NCBI GenBank assembly: GCA_024244665.1
Contig: JAAEOI010000037.1
Location: 1-31,388, forward strand
Source of the DNA: Bacteroidota bacterium
GTDB lineage: Bacteria > Bacteroidota > Bacteroidia > Bacteroidales > GCA-2748055
Direction of reading: 5' to 3'
DNA length: 31,388 nucleotides
Part shown: piece by piece, positions 7,387 through 14,815 of the stretch
How positions within the stretch are numbered: position 1 is the first letter of the stretch
How the letters are laid out: every line of letters starts with the position of its first letter
Translations under genes and position numbers: made by a program
The notes under the pieces: generated by a model
The model's input: only the letters and a program-made list of their open reading frames with translations
Databases searched by the model: none
What the model was told of the DNA's origin: nothing

Positions 7387-9366
7387 ATGTGCGGGATATC
7401 CGGCATTTTCAGGCAAAATGGCAGCGAAGTGAAACCCGGGTTGGTCCGGGAGATGCTGACCCAGATCCAGTACAGGGGTCCGGATGAATCCGGTATATAT
7501 ATAGGTGAAGGAGTTGGCTTGGGGAGTGTCAGGCTAAGTATTATTGACCTGGCCCAGGGACAGCAACCCATGTCAACTGAAGATGGTGAGCTCTGGATTG
7601 TATATAACGGGGAGATTTTCAATTACATTGAACTTAGAGCCGAGCTCGAGGCCCTGGGATACAAATTCCGCACAAACAGTGATACGGAGGTCCTGTTGTT
7701 GCTATACAGGCATTTTCGTGAGGGATGTCTTGAAAAGCTGAATGGCCAGTTTGCCTTTGCCATCTGGAATTCATCGAAAAAGGAGCTGTTCCTAGCCCGT
7801 GACAGGATGGGGATCAGGCCTCTGTTTTATCACAAATCGAAAGGGGAATTCCTGTTTGCATCGGAGATAAAGTGTCTGTTGGAATCGGATTCATTAGAGG
7901 CAGAGCTGGATACCGAAGCCCTGAACCAGGTCTTCACATTCTGGACTATTCCCTCGCCCGGAACGGTCTTCAAGGGTATTTATGAATTGCCTCCCGGTCA
8001 CTATATGATCCGGAACCAGGACCGGGAAGTGATACGCCCATACTGGGAACTGGATTTCCAGGCACAAAAAGATGCACTGGCATCCATGAGTTTTGAGGAG
8101 CGGATGGAGGAGCTTGGATCACGAATCGAAGATTCGGTGAGGCTGAGGCTCAGATCGGATGTACAGGTTGCAGCTTACCTCAGCGGCGGACTTGATTCCA
8201 GTGCCACCACCCATATAATTAAAAAAGTGGAGCCGGGTGTTCTCAATACCTTCTCCATCGGTTTTGAAGATGATGAGTTTGACGAGACACCCTATCAGGA
8301 GTCGGTTTCAGCATTCCTGGATACCAGGCATCGCTCTATCTCCTGTTCCAGATCAGACATTGCTGAGAATTTCACTAAAGTTCTTTGGCATTCAGAGATA
8401 CCTCTGCTTCGAACCGGTGCAGTCCCCATGTTCAGGTTGTCAAACCTGGTGCATGAAAACGGGATCAAGGTGGTGATTACCGGTGAGGGGGCCGATGAGT
8501 TTCTGGGTGGATATAATATATTCAAAGAGACTTTGATCAGGGAGTTCTGGTCAAAAGAGCCCGATTCAAGGATCAGGCCCCTGCTCTTGCAGAAGCTCTA
8601 TCCTTACCTGGCCCAGTTCAAGGGTAAGAGCGGGAACATGCACCGCTTCTTTTTCGGGCACCGCCTTACAGAAACCGATTCCCCGGTCTATTCACACATG
8701 GTGCGGTGGAACAACTCTAAACACATCAGGACACATTTCAGTGAACAGCTCAGGGATAGTCAGAAGATCGATCCTGTTGAGTCTCTGCTATCAAGCCTGC
8801 CGGAAGGTATGGGAAACTGGGATACACTTACCCGGGCGCAGTGGCTGGAGTCAAAGCTTTTCCTATCGGGATACCTGCTTTCATCGCAGGGCGACAGGGT
8901 CTCCATGGCACATTCGGTTGAGGGGCGTTATCCCTTCCTGGACCACAGGGTTGTTGAGCTATGTATGGGTTTGCGGAGCCAGGATAAACTTAGGGGACTC
9001 AATGAAAAGTATATTCTGAAGAAGCTGATGAACGGCCATCTGCCCGAGTCGGTCGTCAAGCGATCCAAACAGGCCTACAGGGCCCCGGTGGCTACCGGCC
9101 TGCTTGCGGAGAATGCCCCGGATTACTTGCGGGAAATGCTTTCGGCTGAACAGTTAAGAAAGACCGGATTTTTCAATCCCGATTCCGTGGAGAAACTGAC
9201 CGGGAAGATGAGATCCGGTGGCATGGTTACTGAAAATGAAAATATGGCACTGGCCGGTATACTTTCCACCCAGATCCTTTCGGACCTGTATGTGTCCGGG
9301 AACAATCCTTATCGGGAGACCAGGATGCGAACCGATTGCCCGGTTTATTATGACAAACATCTATAA
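7387..9366 (+). CDS. asnB: Asparagine synthetase (glutamine-hydrolysing)-type amidotransferase
   Basis: A 659-residue class II glutamine amidotransferase. Cys2 of MCGISGIF is the glutaminase nucleophile, followed by RGPDESG, VYNGEIFNY and RDRMGIRPL. The synthetase half has the ATP-pyrophosphatase loop SGGLDSS at residues 266-272, GEGADEFLGGY and SVEGRYPFLDHR, all apparently intact, so both half-reactions should work. Glutamine-derived ammonia is passed to a carboxylate activated as an acyl-adenylate. Aspartate is the textbook substrate, but homologues in exopolysaccharide and secondary-metabolite loci amidate other acids. Position between a carrier protein and an NAD-synthetase-like gene, with gaps of 10 and 9 bp, argues for a specialised role rather than plain asparagine supply (inference). 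The gene symbol names the family only. Confidence 0.88.
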   Translation: MCGISGIFRQNGSEVKPGLVREMLTQIQYRGPDESGIYIGEGVGLGSVRLSIIDLAQGQQPMSTEDGELWIVYNGEIFNYIELRAELEALGYKFRTNSDTEVLLLLYRHFREGCLEKLNGQFAFAIWNSSKKELFLARDRMGIRPLFYHKSKGEFLFASEIKCLLESDSLEAELDTEALNQVFTFWTIPSPGTVFKGIYELPPGHYMIRNQDREVIRPYWELDFQAQKDALASMSFEERMEELGSRIEDSVRLRLRSDVQVAAYLSGGLDSSATTHIIKKVEPGVLNTFSIGFEDDEFDETPYQESVSAFLDTRHRSISCSRSDIAENFTKVLWHSEIPLLRTGAVPMFRLSNLVHENGIKVVITGEGADEFLGGYNIFKETLIREFWSKEPDSRIRPLLLQKLYPYLAQFKGKSGNMHRFFFGHRLTETDSPVYSHMVRWNNSKHIRTHFSEQLRDSQKIDPVESLLSSLPEGMGNWDTLTRAQWLESKLFLSGYLLSSQGDRVSMAHSVEGRYPFLDHRVVELCMGLRSQDKLRGLNEKYILKKLMNGHLPESVVKRSKQAYRAPVATGLLAENAPDYLREMLSAEQLRKTGFFNPDSVEKLTGKMRSGGMVTENENMALAGILSTQILSDLYVSGNNPYRETRMRTDCPVYYDKHL

Positions 9367-9375
9367 AACTAATAA

Positions 9376-10368
9376 ATGATGAAAAGAATTGAATTTCATA
9401 AGGATGTCCTAAAAATTGATAATGTGGAACAACTGGTGGATCAGATCACATCGCGGATCAAAGAGGATGTGATGGGCCGGTTCAGCAGGCGCGGGGGTGT
9501 TATCGGAATAAGCGGGGGAATTGACTCGTCTGTCACGATGGCCCTGGCTGCCAGGGCGCTGGGTCCGGATAAGCTGTTGGGTGTAATGCTTCCTGAGAAG
9601 GATTCGAGTCCCGACAGCGAGGAGCTGGCGACTGAACTGGCAGAGAAGTTTGGTGTTAAGGCCATTGTTGAGAACATCACCGGGGCCCTTGACGGTTTTG
9701 GATGTTATGTACGACGCGACCAGGCGGTCAAGGAAGTTTACCCGGCCTATGATCCGACCGTACACAAGATGAAAATAGGTGTGAAACAGAGCAATCCCAG
9801 TTCAAACCTGCCACCCTTGTTTCACCTGACCGTGGTGAATCCAGATGGCTCAGAGGAGGTAATGCGTTTACCTTCAAAGCAGATGCGGATCATTATTGCT
9901 TCTTCGAACTTCAAGCAGAGGGCACGAATGTCCCTGCTCTACTTTCATGCCGAGGCATTGCACTATGCGGTGGTGGGGACACCCAACAAACACGAGGTGG
10001 AACAGGGGTTCTTTGTTAAATTCGGGGATGGGGGAAGTGACCTCTTTCCCATTGGAAACCTTTACAAGACACAGGTATACCAGTTGGCTGAGTACCTGGG
10101 TGTTCCCGGAGGAATTATTGAACGAACCCCGACCACCGACACCTATAGTGCCGAGCAGACACAGGAGGAGTTTTTCTACCAGTTTCCTTTCAGGCAGATG
10201 GACCTGTTGTGGTACGGGTATGAGAACAAGTGCGATCCTGCCGAAGTAGGGAAGGTGATGGATATGAGTGCAGAGGATGTTACTGCAACCTGGTCCAATT
10301 TTGCCCGAAAGAAGGCAACCACCGAATATCTCAGAATGTCAGCTATCAACGATTATAAGTTTTTATAA
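9376..10368 (+). CDS. nadE: NAD-synthetase-like N-type ATP pyrophosphatase (no glutaminase domain)
   Basis: A 330-residue protein with the PP-loop SGGIDSS at residues 46-52 and NadE-type segments: ARMSLLYFHAE, VVGTPNKHE, FFVKFGDGGSDLFPI, LYKTQVYQLAEYLGVP. NadE adenylates deamido-NAD and amidates it with ammonia. Two features depart from plain NadE. There is an extra stretch of roughly 40 residues around 135-172 (including HLTVVNPDGSEEV). The usual PSADL-x-x-GQ-x-DE region reads TPTTDTYSAEQTQEE. It lacks the N-terminal nitrilase-type glutaminase common in Bacteroidota NadE, so it would need free ammonia or a partner. Sitting 9 bp after the amidotransferase and 18 bp before the ligase, it may be a paralogue acting on another carboxylate; true NAD synthesis cannot be excluded. 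ATG at 9376 and 9379 are both possible starts. Confidence 0.82.
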   Translation: MMKRIEFHKDVLKIDNVEQLVDQITSRIKEDVMGRFSRRGGVIGISGGIDSSVTMALAARALGPDKLLGVMLPEKDSSPDSEELATELAEKFGVKAIVENITGALDGFGCYVRRDQAVKEVYPAYDPTVHKMKIGVKQSNPSSNLPPLFHLTVVNPDGSEEVMRLPSKQMRIIIASSNFKQRARMSLLYFHAEALHYAVVGTPNKHEVEQGFFVKFGDGGSDLFPIGNLYKTQVYQLAEYLGVPGGIIERTPTTDTYSAEQTQEEFFYQFPFRQMDLLWYGYENKCDPAEVGKVMDMSAEDVTATWSNFARKKATTEYLRMSAINDYKFL

Positions 10369-10386
10369 TCTGAAACACACTCAACA

Positions 10387-11871
10387 ATGAACGTTTACGA
10401 CTATTTACTGGGTCAGTCCGGCTTCCTGCACAAGAAATTTCTCCTTGGAAACAAGGAGGAGCTCACGTACCAGGTGCTCTATAATGATTCTATGAAACTG
10501 GCGCGGTACCTGGTGGAAAATTTTGGTCAGAATAACAACATCCTGCTGATCAGTCCCAACTCGGTCTATTTCATTATTGCTTATATGGCGATTATGAAGT
10601 CGGGCAATGTATGCGTACCCCTTAATCCTTCCATTGAACCTGAGAACCTCTCTTACGTGGTGGACCTGTGTAAGGCTAAAATCGCTTTCATTGCTCCTGC
10701 CATGGAGAGTGACAGGTGGGACCTGCTGGATGAGGTGATTTACGATTACTCGGGCCTGGAAAACGGGAATTTGGACCTTCTGGGGGATAAACTGGGTCAG
10801 AATGGATTCGATGAAGACAGGCTTGCTGAGATTATTTTTACATCCGGTTCTACCGGGGAGCCCAAGGGGGTAATGATTACCCACGGGAACATCATTGCCA
10901 ATACCGAATCGATCATTGAATACCTGAAGCTTGACGGGGATGATGTAATCGAGATCGTACTCCCGTTTTACTATTGTTACGGTCTCTCCCTCTTACATAC
11001 GCATCTGAAAACCGGGGGCAGTATTGTCCTGAATAACAGCTTTATGTTCGTGGGGTCGGTAATTGATGACCTGAATAAGTACAGGTGTACAGGATTTTCA
11101 GGTGTGCCCAGCCATTTTCAGATTCTCCTGAGGAAGGCAAAATCCTTTAAGGAGATGGAATTTCCGAAGCTTCGTTACGTAACCCAGGCGGGTGGGAAGC
11201 TTCACAATGCTTTTATCCAGGAGTTCACTGAGAGCTTCCCAGAAGTTCAGTTTTTCGTGATGTACGGTCAGACCGAAGCAACGGCCCGTCTGTCCTACCT
11301 TGAGCCGGACCGGCTGGAGGCCAAGATGGGATCTATGGGCAGGGCGATACCGGGGGTTGAACTGGACATTGCAGATGAGTCCGGGACTTTTATTACAGAG
11401 ACAGGTGTGGTTGGTGAAGTGCTGGCCAGAGGAGGGAACATCATGAAAGGCTACCTGAGCGATGAGAAGGGAACGACCGAGATCCTGAAGGACGGATGGC
11501 TGCATACGGGCGACCTTGCCCATAAGGATGAAGAGGGGTATTTCTTCCTGACGGCCAGGAAAAAGGAGATTATCAAGGTGGGGGGCAGGAGGATCAGCCC
11601 CAAGGAGATCGAAGAGGTAATAGTTGCCATCCCCGGGGTAGTGGACTGCTCCATCTCAGGGGTGTTTGACGACTACCTGGGAGAGGCACTGAAGGCAGAG
11701 ATTGTACTTGCCGACGCTGGTAACTCAGAGATTGATGAGTCCTTTGTGAAGCACTACTGCGGGGAGCGGCTGGCCCTGGAGAAGATACCGGGGATCATTG
11801 AGTTTAAAAGCAGGCTCGTGGTTGCCTCTACAGGTAAGAAGGTCAAAGGCCAGAAAATAGATACTCCTTAA
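10387..11871 (+). CDS. Acyl-AMP ligase (class I adenylate-forming enzyme)
   Basis: A 494-residue AMP-dependent synthetase/ligase. The ATP-binding loop FTSGSTGEPKGVMITH starts near residue 151. It is followed by MYGQTEATARL near 291, GWLHTGDLAHKDEEGYF near 372, the hinge and second-domain start GGRRISPKEIEE near 399, and the C-terminal lysine region STGKKVKGQ near 482. All core motifs are present, so it should adenylate a carboxylic acid and transfer it to a thiol, either CoA or the phosphopantetheine of the carrier protein encoded first in the operon. The latter is favoured by linkage (inference). The substrate cannot be read from sequence. As last gene of the operon it overlaps the convergent thrC by 29 bp, and no terminator is visible. 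Confidence 0.88.
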   Translation: MNVYDYLLGQSGFLHKKFLLGNKEELTYQVLYNDSMKLARYLVENFGQNNNILLISPNSVYFIIAYMAIMKSGNVCVPLNPSIEPENLSYVVDLCKAKIAFIAPAMESDRWDLLDEVIYDYSGLENGNLDLLGDKLGQNGFDEDRLAEIIFTSGSTGEPKGVMITHGNIIANTESIIEYLKLDGDDVIEIVLPFYYCYGLSLLHTHLKTGGSIVLNNSFMFVGSVIDDLNKYRCTGFSGVPSHFQILLRKAKSFKEMEFPKLRYVTQAGGKLHNAFIQEFTESFPEVQFFVMYGQTEATARLSYLEPDRLEAKMGSMGRAIPGVELDIADESGTFITETGVVGEVLARGGNIMKGYLSDEKGTTEILKDGWLHTGDLAHKDEEGYFFLTARKKEIIKVGGRRISPKEIEEVIVAIPGVVDCSISGVFDDYLGEALKAEIVLADAGNSEIDESFVKHYCGERLALEKIPGIIEFKSRLVVASTGKKVKGQKIDTP

Positions 11872-13156
11872 ATTTGCTGTAGTCGGGATTAATTACAGTT
11901 GATTCCTTCTCCCTTTCAGCAAAAGCTGCAAGTCTGTCAGGGATTTCCACTGCTTGTCCAATGACCTCTTCCACGCTCTCCCTGAATTTAGCCGGGTGGG
12001 CGGTTTCCATGAATATGCCTGTATACGCGGGATTTTCATCCAAAAAACTTCTGGCCGCCTGGTAAGCGGTGGCACCATGGGGATCGCAAAGGTATCCTGT
12101 CCCCTTGTATACTTTCTTTATGATCTTCCTGATCTGGTGGTTCGAATAACTGTATCCCTTAATGTGCCCCCTGATCCATTCATGATTGTGGTCAAAGAGA
12201 TCGAGGATGCGAACAAAATTGCTGGGATCACCCACGTCCATGGCATTGGCAATGGTGGCGGTTGAGGGGCGGGGTTTGTATTTGCCGGTGAGCAGGTAGG
12301 ATGGTACCACATCGTTTATGTTATTGGCCGAGATAAATGTATTGACAGGCAGTCCCATCTCCCGTGCCACCAGTCCGGCCGTCATATTCCCGTAGTTCCC
12401 GCTGGGTACCGAAAAGAAGAGCTTCGTGTTTTTTTCCAGTCTGGCCGATGTAAGCTGTGCCCACGCCCTGAAATAATAGAATGCCTGGGGGAGGAAGCGG
12501 GCCAGGTTGATGGAGTTGGCCGAGGTCAGGCTCATCTGAGCAGTGAGCTCCGTATCCATAAAGGCCTCCTTCACCAGATTCTGGCAATCGTCAAAAGTCC
12601 CCTTCACCTCCACAGCCGAGATGTTCTCTCCCAGGGTGGTAAATTGCTTCTCCTGCAGCGGTGTAACCAGTCCGGAGGGGTAGAGCACATGAACCCTCAT
12701 GCCGGGAACGCCCAGGAATCCATTGGCCACGGCACTACCCGTATCACCCGATGTGGCTACAAGTACGTGGATTTCCTTGTCCAGTTGCTCCGTGAAGTAA
12801 GCAAGCATCCTGGAGAGGAAGCGGGCTCCCACATCTTTAAATGCAAGGGTGGGGCCATGGAATAACTCCAGCGCATAGATATCTTTTTCCACCTGTACCA
12901 GGGGCGTGTCAAAATTGACAGCCTCTTCTACCAGGGATGAAAGTTCTTTGGCGGGAATATCCTCCCCGAACAGCATGCCTGAGAGCTCCACCGCAATTTC
13001 CGTCAGGTTCATCTCCCTGATGGCCATCAGTCTATCCCTGGACAATATGGGAATGGCCGACGGCATGAAGAGTCCGCGGTCGGGCGCAAGCCCCTTCAAA
13101 AGGGCCTCTTTTAGTCCGAATTTCAAATCCCTGTTGCTGGTGCTGTAGTAGTACAT
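11843..13156 (-). CDS. thrC: Threonine synthase
   Basis: A 437-residue PLP enzyme converting O-phosphohomoserine to threonine. The PLP lysine is Lys107 in FHGPTLAFKDVGARF, and the phosphate-binding loop reads VATSGDTGSAVANGF. The N-terminus YYYSTSN-...-LAPDRGLFMP is typical of the long E. coli-like class. It is the last gene of a thrA-HAD-thrB-thrC string, 9 bp after thrB. The 3' end overlaps the convergent ligase gene by 29 bp. Start ATG at 13156 fits the family N-terminus. Confidence 0.95.
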   Translation of the reverse strand: MYYYSTSNRDLKFGLKEALLKGLAPDRGLFMPSAIPILSRDRLMAIREMNLTEIAVELSGMLFGEDIPAKELSSLVEEAVNFDTPLVQVEKDIYALELFHGPTLAFKDVGARFLSRMLAYFTEQLDKEIHVLVATSGDTGSAVANGFLGVPGMRVHVLYPSGLVTPLQEKQFTTLGENISAVEVKGTFDDCQNLVKEAFMDTELTAQMSLTSANSINLARFLPQAFYYFRAWAQLTSARLEKNTKLFFSVPSGNYGNMTAGLVAREMGLPVNTFISANNINDVVPSYLLTGKYKPRPSTATIANAMDVGDPSNFVRILDLFDHNHEWIRGHIKGYSYSNHQIRKIIKKVYKGTGYLCDPHGATAYQAARSFLDENPAYTGIFMETAHPAKFRESVEEVIGQAVEIPDRLAAFAEREKESTVINPDYSKFKEYLFSGL

Positions 13157-13165
13157 AATTCTGTA

Positions 13166-14089
13166 TTAAATGATCCGGCATCCGGCTTCACTGATTATTG
13201 AAATGTAGAGTGAGGAGTCAATATTGTGTGTCGTGAAGTGCTCCTCCATGACTTTGCCCACCGTGGCGGCCATATCCTCTCCCCGGCAAAGGCTGAATAC
13301 GGAGGGGCCTGAACCCGAAAGTCCGGTACCCAGGGAGCCTGCATCCAGGGAAGCCTGACGGAGTCTCTTGAATCCGGGGAGCTGCTGTGTACGGTAGGGT
13401 TCGGCGAAGACATCCGTCACCGACCGGCTGATGAGCCCGTAATCGGCTGTGGCCAGTCCGGCAACCAGTCCGGCCAGGTTGCCACACTGTTGCAATGCTG
13501 TCTTCATAGGGATATTCTCGGGGATCAGTTTCCGGCTCTCCATGGTCTTTATCTCCAGCTCTGGATGAACCACCGCACACCAAAGGTCGGCCGGGTAAGG
13601 AATATGCTTGATGTCCAGCGGATCGTACCCCCGGATCAGGGTGAAACCACCCAGAAGGGCAGGGGCGATGTTGTCGGCATGTACCGCACCGCTGGCAATC
13701 TTCTCGCCTTCCATGGCATAGGGAACCAGGGCTGCAGTTTCGAAAGGGTTCCCCAGCAGATGGTTGATACCCACCACAGCTGCAACGCAGCTGGCTGCAC
13801 TGGAGCCAATACCGCTTCCGGGATTAATTTTGCATTTAAAGACCAGGTCGAATCCATCGCTGTTTCCCAGCTCCGTCAGAAGTGATTGTGCGGCTACGGC
13901 AGCCACATTTTTTTCTGGATTGAGGGGCAGCTTACAACCCGATTCATCCACCAGAACGATTTTCCCGGAGCCGTTTCGGCGGACAATCATCTCATCCCCG
14001 GGCGATTCCAGGGCAAATCCCATCAGGTCAAACCCGGGGCCCACATTGGAGACCGTTGCCGGTCCGAAAACGCTTACTTCTTCTTTCAT
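13166..14089 (-). CDS. thrB: Homoserine kinase (GHMP family)
   Basis: A 307-residue GHMP kinase that phosphorylates homoserine to O-phosphohomoserine, the substrate of the downstream ThrC. The N-terminal segment VFGPATVSNVGPGFD and the ATP-binding motif NPGSGIGSSAAS (residues 89-100) are diagnostic, and the C-terminal LGTGLSGSGPSVFSLC segment matches the third GHMP motif. The ATG at 14089 overlaps the stop of the upstream HAD phosphatase as ATGA, which supports this start and implies translational coupling. thrC follows after 9 bp. Confidence 0.95.
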   Translation of the reverse strand: MKEEVSVFGPATVSNVGPGFDLMGFALESPGDEMIVRRNGSGKIVLVDESGCKLPLNPEKNVAAVAAQSLLTELGNSDGFDLVFKCKINPGSGIGSSAASCVAAVVGINHLLGNPFETAALVPYAMEGEKIASGAVHADNIAPALLGGFTLIRGYDPLDIKHIPYPADLWCAVVHPELEIKTMESRKLIPENIPMKTALQQCGNLAGLVAGLATADYGLISRSVTDVFAEPYRTQQLPGFKRLRQASLDAGSLGTGLSGSGPSVFSLCRGEDMAATVGKVMEEHFTTHNIDSSLYISIISEAGCRII

Positions 14090-14745
14090 TGCAACTTTTC
14101 AAAAAGTGTGTCATTGATCTCGGTCAGCGACCGGATCTTCATATCGGCAGCCCCGAAGCGCTCCAGGTCATACTCATGCGGATCAGGAAGGGCCACTACC
14201 TTCATCCGGGCGGCTTTTGCTGCGATTACACCAAAAAAGGAGTCCTCGACTGCTAAACATTCCGTCGGCTCCACTCCCAGCTGCCTGGCGGCCTGCAGGT
14301 AAATCTCCGGGTGCGGTTTTCCCGGCATCCCGTCGGAAGCTGAAATCATCAAACTGAAATAGTCCCTCAGGCCGTGCTTCTCCATGGCCGCATCGATCTG
14401 ATCCATCGTTGAATTGGAGGCCAGTCCAAGGGGGAGCCCTTTATCCCGGAAAAAGTGAATCGCTTCCTCGGCACCCTCCATGAGGGGAACCCTGGTACGC
14501 ATCTCCTCGATCATCCGGCTGTCGTAGCGCTCAACCAGTGATTCGGGCGTCTCCGACCCGATATGAAACCTTCTGCACCAGTGATAGACCATCTCACCTG
14601 AACGCAGACCCTTTGTCTCAACAAGCAGATCGTCGGTGATGAGGGCTCCCACGTCCCTGAACAGCTCCTGTTCAGCCTGTTGCCAGAGACTCTCGGAGTC
14701 GATCAGCACCCCGTCCATGTCAAATATTACAGCCTTAATACTCAC
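14086..14745 (-). CDS. HAD-superfamily sugar-phosphate phosphatase (HxpB/YniC-like)
   Basis: A ~219-residue HAD hydrolase of the beta-phosphoglucomutase-like subfamily. The nucleophile motif is FDMDGVLIDSE (Asp9, Asp11), motif II is LGLASNST, and motif III/IV reads KPHPEIYL-...-CLAVEDSFFG. From memory the whole sequence, including an SLTEI-like C-terminus, resembles E. coli YniC/HxpB, a hexitol/2-deoxyglucose-6-phosphate phosphatase. The GTG at 14745 is preferred because the frame upstream of it, with another GTG at 14763, is built from an 8-bp repeat. It lies inside the threonine string, after thrA and overlapping thrB by ATGA, so it is co-translated with thrB. A threonine-pathway role is not established; it may remove an unwanted phosphorylated by-product (speculation). 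Confidence 0.8.
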   Translation of the reverse strand: MSIKAVIFDMDGVLIDSESLWQQAEQELFRDVGALITDDLLVETKGLRSGEMVYHWCRRFHIGSETPESLVERYDSRMIEEMRTRVPLMEGAEEAIHFFRDKGLPLGLASNSTMDQIDAAMEKHGLRDYFSLMISASDGMPGKPHPEIYLQAARQLGVEPTECLAVEDSFFGVIAAKAARMKVVALPDPHEYDLERFGAADMKIRSLTEINDTLFEKLQ

Positions 14746-14753
14746 TTTGTTCG

Positions 14754-14784
14754 TTTTACCCACTTACCCACTTACCCATTTACG
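14754..14784. repeat. ACTTACCC octamer tandem repeat (about 4 units)
   Basis: Four successive 8-bp units on the plus strand: TTTTACCC, ACTTACCC, ACTTACCC and a partial ATTTACG. On the minus strand they read GGGTAAGT and lie between thrA and the HAD gene, covering one of its candidate GTG codons. The unit differs from the TACTCAG heptamer. Confidence 0.8.
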
Positions 14785-14815
14785 TTGCAAATATTTAACC
14801 CTAAATATTTGCAAC
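14784..14815. repeat. Perfect 14-bp inverted repeat over the thrA stop codon
   Basis: Arms 14784-14797 and 14802-14815 are exact reverse complements, with a 4-base centre ACCC. The arms are AT-rich (GTTGCAAATATTTA). On the minus strand the first arm encodes the last thrA codons (Val-Ala-Asn-Ile) and the first bases of the TAG stop. In RNA this would form a 14-bp hairpin with a 4-base loop. No T-run follows, so it is not a canonical terminator; it may shield the 3' end or set relative expression of thrA and downstream genes (inference). Confidence 0.85.

Noticed and set aside
7113..11871. Exosortase-A / PEP-CTERM locus
   Set aside because: Carrier, ligase and amidotransferase types are similar, but no exosortase, PEP-CTERM protein or polysaccharide export gene is present in the window.
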